Below, piece after piece: positions 1 to 10,920 of a DNA stretch of 64,000 nt (position 1 is its first letter; each line of letters starts with the position of its first letter). A model generated the notes under the pieces. The model worked only from the letters and a program-made list of their open reading frames with translations, was not told the origin of the DNA and made no database searches. This DNA comes from Bimuria novae-zelandiae CBS 107.79 (lineage: Eukaryota > Ascomycota > Dothideomycetes > Pleosporales > Didymosphaeriaceae), in contig ML976700.1 in assembly GCA_010015655.1 (NCBI GenBank), positions 393,008 through 457,007 of the forward strand, read 5' to 3'. The translations under genes and the position numbers were made by a program.

Positions 1-196
1 CGGTACCCCACACCATCCTTCTCCAGCTTTCCAACTCGCGAACATTTATACAGCTGACGCCGCAATGTCTCAATGCACTGTGTTGAATAGTGTCTTCACG
101 CATCCTCCTTGACTTGTATCCTACGTTGCTGTTGGTTTTCACGCAGTGCAGGCTCAGCAGTTGATATAGACCAGTGTCCCCCTACGACACTGCACC

Positions 197-1639
197 ATGG
201 CGCCTACACAGAAGCAGCCCGTCTACGTCCTCGGCGTGGGCATGACCAAGTTCATCAAGCCCCGCGGCAAAGTCGATTATCCTGAACTCGGCTTCGAGGC
301 CGGCGTGAAGGCGATGCTCGATGCGCAGATCAACTACGACGATGTAGAACAAGGCGTCGCATGCTACTGCTACGGCGACAGCACCAGCGGTCAGCGTGTC
401 TTCTACCAGTTTGGCATGACGGGCATTCCCATCTACAACGTCAATAATAACTGCTCCACTGGCTCGACCGGCCTGTACATGGGGAGGAACATGATTGCAC
501 ACGGCGCGTCGGACTGCGTGCTAGTTGTTGGCTTCGAGAAGATGTTCCCGGGCAGTATGTCGACCTTCTTCCAGGATCGCGCGAACCCGATAGAGACGTC
601 CAACTTGGTAATGAAGGAGACGAGAGGCATCACGAATGCGCCTGGCACGGCGCAGCTGTTCGGCAACGCAGGACGAGAGCACATGGAGAAGTACGCTTCA
701 TCTTCTCCCACATCCCCTACAACGTACAAGATACTAACAAAGAGGCACAGGTACGGCTCCAAAATCGAAGACTTTGCCGAAATCGGCCGCATCAACCACG
801 CCCACTCCAAGAACAATCCCTACTCGCAGTTCCAAGACGAGTACACCCTCGAGCAGGTCCTCAAGTCCAACATGATCCACGAGCCCCTCACAAAACTGCA
901 ATGCTGCCCCACCTCCGACGGCGCCGCCGCCGCCGTGCTCGTCTCGCAGTCCTTCCTCGACGCACGGCCACACTTGAAGGACCAGGCCATCCTCATCGCA
1001 GGCCAGTGCCTCGCGACCGACCGCCCGGCGCTCTTCAACCGCTCCGCCATCGAGCTCATCGGATACAGCATGAGCGAACTGGCAGCACAGACAGCGCTCA
1101 CAGAGGCCAAGGTCAACCCCTCAGACGTGAAAGTCTGCGAGCTGCATGACTGCTTCAGCGCCAACGAAATGGTCACCATCGAGGCCCTCGGTCTTGCGCC
1201 CAAGGGCAAGGCCCACGAACTCATCCGCAAGGGCGGCATCACCTATGGCCCGAACGCCCAGGTGGTCATCAACCCCTCCGGCGGCCTCATTTCCAAGGGC
1301 CATCCCCTCGGCGCAACAGGTATCGCGCAGTGCGCAGAACTGGTGTGGCATCTGCGTGGGTGGGCGAATAACCGCTCGGTGAAGGACACGAAGGTCGCGC
1401 TGCAGCATAATCTTGGGCTCGGCGGTGCGGTGGTGGTGAGTGTGTACAAGCGCGCTGATGGGAGCGCGGCGACGGATCTGAGCAATGAGGAGGTGGCGAG
1501 GAAGACTGGACTCGGGTATAATCCGGCGGTTCAGGCGAAGGGGTTTACGAAGGAGCAGGTGGATCGTGTGAGGAGCAGGAAGGCGAGGAGTGAGTGGGCG
1601 CTGCAGGACATCGAGCAAAAGGTTGAGGCGAGGTTTTAG
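197..1639 (+). CDS. SCP2/SCPx-type thiolase (sterol carrier protein thiolase-like)
   Basis: Thiolase-fold protein of the SCP2-thiolase (SCPx) class, which thiolytically cleaves 3-oxoacyl-CoA, normally in peroxisomes. The frame is open for 480 codons, but I place a 60-nt intron at 691-750, so the product is join(197..690,751..1639), 460 aa. Visible catalytic features: nucleophile Cys86 in NNNCSTGS, His297 in LHDCFSANEM, His349 in GHPLGATG, and the C-terminal LGLGGAVVV loop typical of SCPx rather than of classical thiolases. There is no C-terminal SCP2 lipid-transfer domain. The protein ends in ARF, at best a weak PTS1-like tripeptide. The start is the first ATG, in a strong CACCATGG context. 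It stands alone, with its 5' region at the window edge. The family call is strong; substrate and peroxisomal location are inferred. Confidence 0.9.
   Translation: MAPTQKQPVYVLGVGMTKFIKPRGKVDYPELGFEAGVKAMLDAQINYDDVEQGVACYCYGDSTSGQRVFYQFGMTGIPIYNVNNNCSTGSTGLYMGRNMIAHGASDCVLVVGFEKMFPGSMSTFFQDRANPIETSNLVMKETRGITNAPGTAQLFGNAGREHMEKYASSSPTSPTTYKILTKRHRYGSKIEDFAEIGRINHAHSKNNPYSQFQDEYTLEQVLKSNMIHEPLTKLQCCPTSDGAAAAVLVSQSFLDARPHLKDQAILIAGQCLATDRPALFNRSAIELIGYSMSELAAQTALTEAKVNPSDVKVCELHDCFSANEMVTIEALGLAPKGKAHELIRKGGITYGPNAQVVINPSGGLISKGHPLGATGIAQCAELVWHLRGWANNRSVKDTKVALQHNLGLGGAVVVSVYKRADGSAATDLSNEEVARKTGLGYNPAVQAKGFTKEQVDRVRSRKARSEWALQDIEQKVEARF
691..750 (+). other. 60-nt in-frame, stop-free intron of the thiolase gene
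   Basis: GTACGC donor, ATACTAAC branch site at about 731-738 and CACAG acceptor. Removing it joins AA|G and gives MEKYGSK, the family-like join. Retaining it inserts 20 Ser/Thr/Pro-rich codons between the expected Lys and Tyr. Because 60 is a multiple of 3 and there is no stop, a naive ORF call keeps it. Confidence 0.85.
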
Positions 1640-4327
1640 ATACGAATGTTTTTTTATGTATAGAGTTCTACCGTGATGAAATTAGATTTTTGTTACTGAA
1701 TGAAGGTAATTAGGTTGTATGTAATCATCGATGATTCATCGTCTGGTTGTTGTGTTCTTGGTAGTAGAACACTTGCGCGATTATGGTACCAAAGCGCTCT
1801 TACGTCTGAACTATATTGGTACAGATTTGTGTGCTGTGACGCTGGCGCATGCCACCCTGTGATACTCCTGCGAGCTGTTGGTGTTGACTTTGGGATCCCG
1901 AGTCATTGCTACGACTACTGACGCATGCTCTACGCTGTTAAATCAAGTGAAAAAGGCGCTGAACCTATGGTTATAGACTTCCGAAGTGCATATTGTGGTG
2001 GCCATTTGGGGAAATAATGCTATTCGAACGCCAGTCACCAAGGAGAAAGCTCCAAGCATGTGTGAGAGATATCTTCTCCAAGAAGAAGATTGGAGTACTA
2101 GGTGGTGCTATATAGATGTTCTTGTAGGTTGGCGAGTACTTCTTTCGCCACGTTGGGGACGAGACGGATTCCGTGACGCCTGGATGTGTCCAGTGCAGTA
2201 ATAGCTCCTCGAACGGGAAAGATCAGTGCCGTGTTTTGCGTTCATCAGGGAGTTGGCACTATGGATATGTATGGTGTTAAAGTGTGGAAAAGTGACAGCA
2301 CGATGGTCTTAGGTGCGATTCCGAACGTGAATTATCATTGCATACCTGTAGAGCCTTGTGGGTACAGCTTCATGGTAATGATGCGCAATGTCAACTTCCT
2401 CCTTGATTTTCTTGCTTTTTCTATGCCTTGTCTTGTTTTTTTCTTGCGCTATTCGCCCACGAATGTACAGTTTCCCGAGGTCCTACGTTAGGTACCATAC
2501 CATACCATACCATATAGGTAATGTTAAAGCGTGGGTCTTCTCACAGCGTGGGCTGCGATAGGAGTTTATTACTTTATTTCCTTTGTCTAAATTCTTCCTT
2601 TTTACCTTTCTTACAATATTTACTTACGAATGTGGAGCTTCCTGTGCTGAACAATATTCCGGATCGCAGCATGGGAGGTGATAGCGCCTCCAGAAGAAGC
2701 TAGCGTATGCCAAGCCACCCATCGAAATCTTCAGCCAGCCAGCTCACTCCCGTTCGTCTCTTCTCCTTCATACATACATACACGGTCTCGACGTTTCTTT
2801 CTGGATGGTTCTACATTTTGTGAACCAGCCTTTTTCCGATGGACCAATAATGATGATGGCTGTTCTAATCCTGGGGTTCGACTTCGCTGGCTTAAGGGCC
2901 GGTCTGGGAGCTCTGGGTTCGCTTTAGGCCTACAGACGTGTTCCCTGCGATTATGTTTTTGGATTTTGTTTCTGTCAAGTGGGAGGTGGCTGTGCAGTGG
3001 ATGGCGGCTTTTGTTGCCCTGTGAGAAGGAGGTTCGTGTTCACAGCGCAGCTGCGCCGAAATACCTGCGTACGAGTAGGCCGGGTGGTCCAGCGACGAGC
3101 GCACGCCGCCTGAGGCTGTGCGGATCCCCCGAGAACATTGGATCGCGACCAGCAACTTCTTCAATGCCAACGTGTGCTTGAAGCCTTTGGATCGTGGCTT
3201 ATGACTCGCGACAGTGCAATGTTGGTGCCCAGCGCTCCGACCCAATTTTTGTGGCTTGCAGGAGAATACGAAAGTCTGAAGATCAGTCTCGAGCCCCTCC
3301 GCGGGATCTAACGCAGTTCAATCCTTGTTCTCGAGCCTTATCCAGACTGTCTTTTCGAACCGTGCGCCAGCGACTGTTGAATTTGACGTAAGTGGTGTGA
3401 CCGCCATGTCGGACCGGCGTGGGCAGATGCGGTCGACACATGCAGCAGGCAACAGACGGCGAACGTGGCGCTGTTGTACGAAGCAATAAATGGGTTCCTA
3501 CAGTAGGCAGCACAGTGGCAGTTGGAGCAAATGTGCACTGCGAATCAATTGGACAAGCCCAAGGGCATCGAAAAGTCATCTTGCCAGTCGGTGCGCCTGA
3601 GAGGTCGTCCTGTCGGTTCCGATGATGGCACAAGCACGCAGCTGAGATGATTCCCCGCAGCTGTGGTTCCGAGATTGGACCTGGCTGGTGGTAGCGCGAG
3701 AGCTACGTGAGCGCACAAGACACAAGCTCCTCGATGCATTCATCGCGGTTATCGCTCGTATCACTGAGGCGTGCGTGAGCGGATGAGCGCGGTTTGCTCT
3801 GTAGCGACGAGGAGCGACTCGTTAAGATCACTGCCCTGACATACCCATGTGTGCGCAAGTAAAGCTTGCCAGATATCTCGCGTTAGACCTGACGATCACC
3901 TCCCGTTTCCCGAACCTGTATGCCGGGTTCAGGTATCCGCTTCGCGAGACCGGCCGCCCGCCTAAGTCCCGTTCCGTGGCCTATACTGCACTATTGGGCA
4001 CCCGTCTCACAGCAGCAGCATGGCTGACAATTGGCGTCCTAAAGGCCGCCAACTCGTCACGCAACGGTCAGCAATGTGGGCGAACTCTCCGCTTGATCTG
4101 CGAATGGAAGAGCGCATCGTGCACGAGACAAGTCTTTGCTTGCGCCGCGCTCCCTGCACTCTAGTGCATCCTCTTCAGCCCTGTCATAATCCTCCGCAGC
4201 TGTGGATGACTGTCCAGCCTGCTTCTACCTCTCTCTCAATTGCTACCTCTGCTCCTCTTCCTTGCCGTATTTACGACGCTCTTACAGCTCCATGTTTGTA
4301 CGATTCTGTGGGGCATAAAAGCCAGCC
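1640..4327. other. gene-poor intergenic stretch (2.7 kb)
   Basis: I see no supportable gene. Several ORFs of 60-167 codons occur on both strands, but they overlap each other in different frames, are rich in Arg, Ser and Cys, and have no recognisable motif. Base composition is normal and not RIP-like. It holds the 3' region of the thiolase, a short CATAC repeat and the kelch gene promoter. A TATA-like CATAAAA at about 4313-4319 lies only about 10 bp before the chosen kelch ATG, too close to be its TATA box in the usual arrangement. Confidence 0.6.
2494..2515. repeat. short tandem repeat (ACCAT, about 4 copies)
   Basis: Four successive 5-bp ACCAT units followed by AT, in the gene-poor stretch. 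It is a plain microsatellite with no visible function. Confidence 0.8.
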
Positions 4328-6610
4328 ATGGCATCCATACGGCTTTCCTTGCTGGCTGTAATTACACTCGTATCTCGGTCCCTGCAAGCAAAGGACCCAA
4401 TTCAAGACTTCTGCCGGCGATGGGGCCACCAGACCGCCGAAGTGGACAACAAGCTCTATATAGACGGAGGACAAGTGACATGGAATCCTATGTCGACGAA
4501 CACACAAAACTACACGAGTGCGCTACCCCACACTGCGAGTGTACACGCAGCATCTGACGCGCAGTGAACAGACACATGGCTCCTCTATAGCGACCTCAAT
4601 TCCACAACCCAGAATGTCGGAATGCCCTATCAGTATGCGAACCTTACGAAGAACTCTACCGTTCCGAGCGTATCAGGCGGTGTGCTGTGGGCAGACAACG
4701 TTAATAAATGCTTCTACCAGTTCGGTGGAGAATATCGAAACGATCCAACAGATTTCAGCTTTTGGACGTACGATACCAGAATGAATCAATGGAACGAAAC
4801 GAGCCCAAAGAGCAATGTGGCATCGCTGTCGCGGGTATCATATGGCGCAGGAACACAAATGGAGGACTTCGGTTATGGCTACTATTTGGGAGGGTACATC
4901 AACAACCTTACGTCGCCCAATTGGAAAGGGGCTCAGATTGCTACCAGCAATTTGATATCTTTCGACTTCTCCGCGGGCCAGCTGAACAACAACAGTGGGC
5001 CACCGGACAATTATGGACGCGCTGAGGGACAGCTAGTGTACCTACCTGCATCCGATGGAGGCCTTTTGATATATTTCGGAGGTATCGAGGATCCAAACCG
5101 CAACGGAAGTGTCCAAGCAGTAGGTCAAGCGCGAGTTCCATACCTCCCGACAAATGCTAATCATAGAATAGGCCAACATGAGTGTAAGAAACGTTTCTTG
5201 CCCTCTGCTTGTGATTCACTCACACTCCATAGATTATCCATATATACGACATCTCGTCGAACAAGTGGTATACTCAGCGAGCTTCTGGTGATGTACCGGG
5301 CGCGAGACGACAATTTTGCGCCGGTGTGACATGGGCGGATGATCAATCATCCTACAACATGTGAGTGAGCGCTGTGAGCTTTTCGTCATAAATCTGGTTG
5401 ACTGTTCAAAGCTACCTATACGGTGGATTTGTTGCCGATGGTCCAGGTGGCTACGACGATGCTTACATCCTTTCGCTGCCATCTTTCACGTGGATCAACG
5501 TCTTCGCCACGGGAAACAGCACCAACACTCAACCCTTTCCGCACGGTGCTTGCTCTGCGAGCGTGATCAACCGTAACCAGATGCTCATCATTGGCGGCTG
5601 GTTTACGAACTCGTCCTACACCGATTGCGACTCTGCAGGCTCTCAAGGACAACACAATAGTAAGCCGAGGAAAGCATGTATACAATGATAGCTCATCCTG
5701 ATGGCTTCCACACAGTGAACCTCGGATACAACGGCGAAAAGAATACCCTTTGGGATAAGTTTCATCCGACGGCGACTAGGTATTTTGTACCTACACCGGT
5801 GATTTCCGCCATTGGTGGCGGGTGAGTGCACTTCATGTTCGTGTTGCGTGTTGAGATGGGCATCTAACGCGTGATAGACCTACCGGAGGCGCCACTATTA
5901 CCGAGCCCTCCAGTTGGGACAATGGCGATCTGTCGGTTTACTTCGGTCGCCAGGCTTCCTTTTCAGTACGGTCCGCGACTCGTGTACTTCCCGCTGGAAC
6001 GGGCGAACCCTCTAACACTGATACGCCCAAAAAGACGAACGTCGGAGCTATCGCGGGGGGCGTCGTAGGAGGACTGGCTGGACTCATCTTGATCCTTCTG
6101 CTCGTTCTATACTGCCTTCACCGTCGCAAGAAAGCCCTCAAGGCCAGTGGAGAAAAGAGCCGTGGTCAATCGTCATCAGCACCGCCCGTCGAACTCGCAG
6201 CAACCTTACCGCCCCATGAGATGCACTCGCCAGGTACAGCAAAATACATGAGTCTACGACAACAGCCTGAAATATCCGCCCACCCCGCATACTCTGGCAC
6301 TAACTCTGTGCATTCACGCTCACCAAGCGACGACTACCTACATTCGAATCCGATCTCGCCATACCAGCCGCATCAATACCCTTCTACATCCCCCGCAACA
6401 GCAGCTTATCCTTTTCCATACAATACCGAACAGCCCCCTTCAACTTATACCCAGCAAGAACATTACGCTTACAATCACCAAAACGCTAATACTTACGATA
6501 CCCAAAATTACGACTCTAATGTTTACCCACCACCTGGCGCAGCTCTTCAGCGCGAACACTCCTACCCAACAACTACATCGTCTCATCCCCACGCGTTCGT
6601 CCCAATGAAT

Positions 6611-6656
<46 letters not shown>

Positions 6657-6991
6657 CACAAATCTACTATCCTCCCCCACCAGATCCCTCGACCCGTTCG
6701 CGGTCGCATCCATCTCAGAACTCCTACTCCGACCGGGCTAGCCCCGAAGGAACGCAGTTTAGCGGGGCTGACAGGCACACGAGATCGCCGCCAAGTACGA
6801 CGCAAACACCTGCACAGTTTTACGCCCAACCTTCGCCTGTGAGAGGACCGGGTGTCGTCAATGGTGGAGGGCGCGCTCCAGGTGGTTTTGGCGACGAAGC
6901 AGTGAGCATAAATGACAGCGGGAGTTCGAGGAGTATAGATAGCCGGAAGAGACCGGTTAGGGGCAGGTTTGTGGAAGTTGATGACCTTTGA
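4328..6991 (+). CDS. kelch-repeat type I membrane protein with polyQ cytoplasmic tail
   Basis: Model: join(4328..4517,4572..5119,5172..5183,5233..5360,5412..5659,5716..5821,5878..6991), 781 aa. All six introns are 49-56 nt with GT..AG ends and all phases agree. Signal peptide about 1-20; ectodomain about 21-465 with kelch-like YxFGG/YLYGGF/LIIGGW blades, many N-glycosylation sequons and conserved WxxYD-type turns; a Gly-rich transmembrane helix about 466-489 followed by CLHRRKK; then a roughly 290-residue Pro/Ser/Tyr/Gln-rich cytoplasmic tail containing a 15-Gln run (656-670). The layout matches fungal kelch/galactose-oxidase-like wall-sensor-type proteins of unknown ligand. Exon 3 is a 12-nt microexon, without which the kelch strand (ANMS+IIHIYDIS) cannot be joined in frame. 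A role at the cell surface is inferred; no enzymatic residues are claimed. Confidence 0.85.
6611..6655 (+). repeat. (CAACAG)7 repeat coding for polyglutamine
   Basis: Seven perfect CAACAG units plus one CAA encode 15 Gln in the cytoplasmic tail of the kelch protein. The alternating codons form a hexanucleotide microsatellite, likely length-variable between strains. Confidence 0.95.
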
Positions 6992-7544
6992 GCGGGAGAT
7001 CACGCCTTCAATGACCTCGAATTGCGCATGAGCGGCATCAGCATTTGGATTGGTTTATGGATAAGTTTGGGTGGAACACTGGTTTGAAACGGGTGCGCAT
7101 CGTTAGCGTAGGAGAAGGCATTCTGGTAAACAACGATCTTGGGAGGGGACTTTGTTGGGCTTCGGACTTGGACGCCTATGGATCTTTAGCGGTTGTGTTA
7201 TATGTAGCTTGTGGTAAATACCGGGATGAGTCATGAAGCTGTACAGCCAGGAGGGTCTCGAGCTAGGCGTAGGTAAGGTATTATCAACGTTCTCGGTGGG
7301 TATTCGGGCAGCTCTTTGCACTTTGTGAAATGTCTCTTAAAAGTATCGGCTCGCTTCGCTCTTCGCTCGCAAACATTAGCCTAAATGTTTGAGATGTAGA
7401 CAAAATCTGGGTACTTGCGGCTATCGGACTATCTCGGTCTGAGATGTAGCGAGCAACGCTCCACCCGCGGTCCACCATTGTATACCTTAAAGACAGGTCT
7501 CAATGTGTACGAAATGCAACGATTAAAGCGCTCTGTATCATATT
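6992..7544. other. intergenic, kelch gene to hydrolase
   Basis: About 550 bp with no supportable gene. It should hold the kelch 3' end and the hydrolase promoter; I recognise no specific site. Confidence 0.6.
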
Positions 7545-8405
7545 ATGGCGAAACCGACGAACCTTCTCAATGCTGCCGAGGCTTTCCCGCTCTGGGACGA
7601 TGAACCGATTGACGACGCTTTCACGCTTTCGGAGTCCAACGACAACCTCGATCATGCTGTCGTCACCACCGTATCACGACCCTGGCTCTTCGGTTTCCCA
7701 TCTGGCACTGCATCGAATGGTCGCGCAATACTCGTCCTCGGTGGCGGTGGCTACGTCGAACTGATGGTCGGCCGCGAAGGCATCGCAGTAGCCAAATGGC
7801 TATCCACCCTCGGTTTCCACGCCTTCGTCCTCGTCCACAGATTCCCAAACACGCTGTCCAGCCCCCAGGCACCATTAGACGATGCGCGGCGCGCCTTAAA
7901 CATCATTCAAGAGAAGGGCTTCGCGGCGCAAGGACTTGGTGTGTGCGGTTTGAGTTCGGGAGGCCATCTAGCGGCGAGTCTACTCGCGGCTTATCCTTCA
8001 TCATGGACCTCTCCTGCGTCTTCGGTAGACGTACCGAAGATTGATTTCGCGATCATCGGGTATGCACCTATTTCTACGAATGCGAAAGGGCGCACGATTG
8101 TGCCTGATAAAGCGCCTCTGGTGCCGCCAGAGAAGCAGGAGCTATACGATACGCTGCAGCCGGATGTGCAGCTACGGGACGACGTGCCACCGACCTTCAT
8201 TGTGTACGCGGGGAGTGATCCGGTCGTGCCTGTGGTCAATGCGTATAGATTGGCGGAGGGGTTGGGGAAGAAGGGAGCGCAGGTCGAGCTGCATGTCTTT
8301 GCGGAGGCCCCGCACGGGTTTGCACTGGATACTGTGGAGTTGCCTGTCAGTGCGTGGACGGGGTTGTGTGAGGCGTGGATGAGGCAGAGAGGGATCCTAG
8401 GGTAG
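7545..8405 (+). CDS. alpha/beta hydrolase (BD-FAE / esterase-lipase like), cytosolic
   Basis: Single-exon protein of 286 aa with the alpha/beta-hydrolase fold of the esterase/acetyl-hydrolase type. An oxyanion-hole loop (LGGGGY) near residue 67 follows the first strand. The nucleophile elbow is GLSSG with Ser137, the acid is Asp225 in AGSDPVV and the base is His257 in APHGF; order and spacing are right for a complete triad. There is no signal peptide or transmembrane segment, so an intracellular carboxyl-ester hydrolase is likely. The start is the ATG at 7545, giving MAKPTNLL just before the first conserved block. It stands alone between two cell-surface genes on the same strand with separate intergenic regions, so no operon-like link is implied. 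The substrate cannot be told from sequence. Confidence 0.85.
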   Translation: MAKPTNLLNAAEAFPLWDDEPIDDAFTLSESNDNLDHAVVTTVSRPWLFGFPSGTASNGRAILVLGGGGYVELMVGREGIAVAKWLSTLGFHAFVLVHRFPNTLSSPQAPLDDARRALNIIQEKGFAAQGLGVCGLSSGGHLAASLLAAYPSSWTSPASSVDVPKIDFAIIGYAPISTNAKGRTIVPDKAPLVPPEKQELYDTLQPDVQLRDDVPPTFIVYAGSDPVVPVVNAYRLAEGLGKKGAQVELHVFAEAPHGFALDTVELPVSAWTGLCEAWMRQRGILG

Positions 8406-9229
8406 GACGTGCTTGTCCCGTTGTAGCAGAGGTGGATCGTTTGGGCATTCGAAATGCACGACGTCGAGAATGGTGAATGAAACAGGGCGGCGCTTAGCCG
8501 TGATGCGGGAACAGCTGATTTGCAATTGGAGGCGGCCGTATTTCGGTTCTACGCCGTTATAGATTCCATCTGGATCGATTCGTGCCTTAGTGTATTGACG
8601 ATTTAGGCAAATGTGTTTCGGTCGCATGCATGCTGACTTGAATGCTTCCAAGCTTCCAAGGGTTTCCAAAGTTATTCAGGCGCGAGCTCGAATGCAAACG
8701 AGCACAATTATACACATGTGGAGGTACTCAGGTACAAAATAACAGGCACTTTCGTAAGCTCTCGCTAAAGCACGCGATTCCGTTACAAATGGACATTACG
8801 CGATGGATTCTAGGGTCCTGGGGAATATTCACCGTTTTCATGCTTGGCAACGTCGTCATTACCGGCTCTTTTGGGGAACATATTGTCTAAGCCTTCTACC
8901 ACAACATGTTCATACAACGAAGGGCCGTAAGCGAACAGATTTCTTGGCGATGCTTACTATCTAGACAAAATGCAGGAATCGTGACTGATTAGTTGTGGCT
9001 TGTTCGATCTAGACGCCAAATGCAATCCTCCAAATTTCCGTACTTGTAGCCGAATTCAAGTTTTCTCCTCTTGCGTGCTCCGAATCATCTAGTTGGCTTG
9101 TTAGCATAGCCTCATAGGTTGTAGTTATAAGGTATCGAGGGTCGACTGCAGACGGCACATCATCATCGCCTTGCAACTCCAGGACTTGTAAAGCTAATTC
9201 CATTCTCAAGCGTTCGATAATCGCCCACT
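8406..9229. other. intergenic, hydrolase to fasciclin gene
   Basis: About 820 bp. Only short ORFs without motifs (the longest about 90 codons on the minus strand). No gene, RNA or repeat is supported. Confidence 0.6.
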
Positions 9230-10556
9230 ATGAGGACTACAATTACTCTTGCGGCCTATATCTCGGCTGTGCTTGCCCAATCGACCAGTCTCACTGAATT
9301 GATACAATCCCAACCCGACCTTAGCACACTTGGCACCGCACTCAGCCTCGTACCCGAGCTTCTCGACACTCTCGGTGGTCTCCAGGGCATCACCATCCTT
9401 GCGCCCACCAATTCCGCCTTTGAAGCCCTTCTCGCACAGAATACGACACAGGAGAGCTTTTCAATCTCCCAGAGCGATGCACAAGCAGTAGCTTCCATCC
9501 TCGCATACCACGTTCTTAACGGAACATATACCTCCTCTGACTTCAGTGGAGTTCCCACCTATGTCAACACTCTCCTTGCGCCTACATCTGGTGTCTTCCC
9601 CGCCAATGTGACAGAGGGACAAAACTTGGGCCTGGTCTTGAATGGAGAGAACGCGACTATTCTTAGTGGAGAGTTGCAGTCTGCCAACGTTGTCGAAGCC
9701 GTAAGTAGCCAGAACTCAGTGACCTTTCATGAACTAACAGATTAAGGACATTCAAGCAGTGAGCGGTGTCACCGTCCACAAGATCGACGAAGTCCTGGTC
9801 CTTCCTCGCAGTCTCTCAGAAACCCTTTCTCGCCTCCCGCAAGTCGGTGTCAGCGCTGCAGTTGGTGCCCTCACGGCAACCAACCTCGTTCAAACAATCG
9901 AAGAGTTTGCGGACTTGACTATCTTCATTCCGAACAACGAAGCCTTCTCTGCCGCCGCGTCTGCCTTCGCCAACGCCAGCGTCGAGACACTCGTCAGTGT
10001 GTTGACATACCACGCCGTCGCAGGAGCCGTGGTCTTCGCCAGCGATATCACCAACACCACTGTTTCTACTGTAAACGGTAACGATCTCACACTGAGCGTC
10101 GGCACCGATGGAACCGTCTACGTCGACAACGCGAAGGTCGTGTTGCCCAATATCATCCTCGCCAACGGTGTAGCGCATATCATTGATACGTAAGGATCTC
10201 CCCTCGAAATACTCCTTCCAAAATACTAACAGCATCGCAGCGTTCTCAACCCAGAGGACGAAGTCGAGAGCCCCACCCCCGCCGCAACTCCCACGCCTGC
10301 TTTCCCCGGCGCGACTGCAATTGGCACAGATGTCCCATTCACCTCGGCTGTTAACGCTAGCGATGTCGGGTCGATCAACATTCCGGCTATTGCTACTACG
10401 GCCCAGTTCGTTTCGTCTGTTGGCGGCAACGGCACTGCGCCGACCGCCACGGCTGCGCCTACTACGGCACCTTCTGAGTTTCCGGGTGCCGCGGCCAAGC
10501 TTAAGGGCGCGTTGGGCGGTGCTGCGATTGGTCTTGGAATGGCTCTTGTGGTATAG
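9230..10556 (+). CDS. secreted fasciclin (FAS1) domain protein, probably GPI-anchored
   Basis: Model: join(9230..9700,9747..10189,10241..10556), 409 aa. Signal peptide about 1-16 (ends AVLAQ). Two FAS1 domains (about 20-165 and 175-310), each with the TILAPTNSAFEAL or TIFIPNNEAFSAA H1-type box and a closing YHVLNGTY/YHAVAGAV or NGVAHIIDT motif. Then a Thr/Ala/Pro-rich linker and a hydrophobic C-terminus (GAAIGLGMALVV) preceded by small residues, as in a GPI-attachment signal. FAS1 proteins act in adhesion or cell-wall contact. The second intron (10,190-10,240) is clear. For the first, CTAACAG puts the branch A almost on the first AG, so I use the AAG at 9746 (gives VVEADIQ); the AG at 9740 would add two residues in frame. 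Domain call strong, GPI inference moderate. Confidence 0.88.
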
Positions 10557-10920
10557 TTCGGCTAGAGAGGAGTTGTGTTGGAGCCTTGTAATTTAGTGGC
10601 GGCATGTAATGTTCTTGGGGTTGGTCTGCTGGTAATCAAGGTAATGATAGGCAGGCAAATTTAATTCACATTGGATTATCATCGATGCGGAGCTTCAGCT
10701 TGGTACAATTATGCGACCAGCCATTGCTCCTACTTCCTCGGTTTGAAGCGCCAAATGTAAGAAATGTATGCCTTTTCAGATTCGACCTCAACATTCTCAA
10801 TTTGGATTATTGAGACTCTCCTAGGCCGCCGTCCCTTTCAAGCTCCCACGAAGTTAATGCCAACTTCATATAAAGTGTTGGGGGTCTGCTCACCGTCTCA
10901 TATCATTGATAAAAAAGTAT
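10557..10920. other. convergent intergenic region
   Basis: About 360 bp between the plus-strand fasciclin gene and the minus-strand regulator pseudogene. It would hold two 3' ends. Nothing else is seen. Confidence 0.55.

Noticed and set aside
734..1618. Several long minus-strand ORFs over the thiolase gene
   Set aside because: Antisense shadows of a GC-rich coding region with clear thiolase motifs on the plus strand.
2678..3181. 167-codon plus-strand ORF in the gene-poor stretch
   Set aside because: No motif, skewed composition, overlaps ORFs in other frames and strands, no intron or promoter signals.
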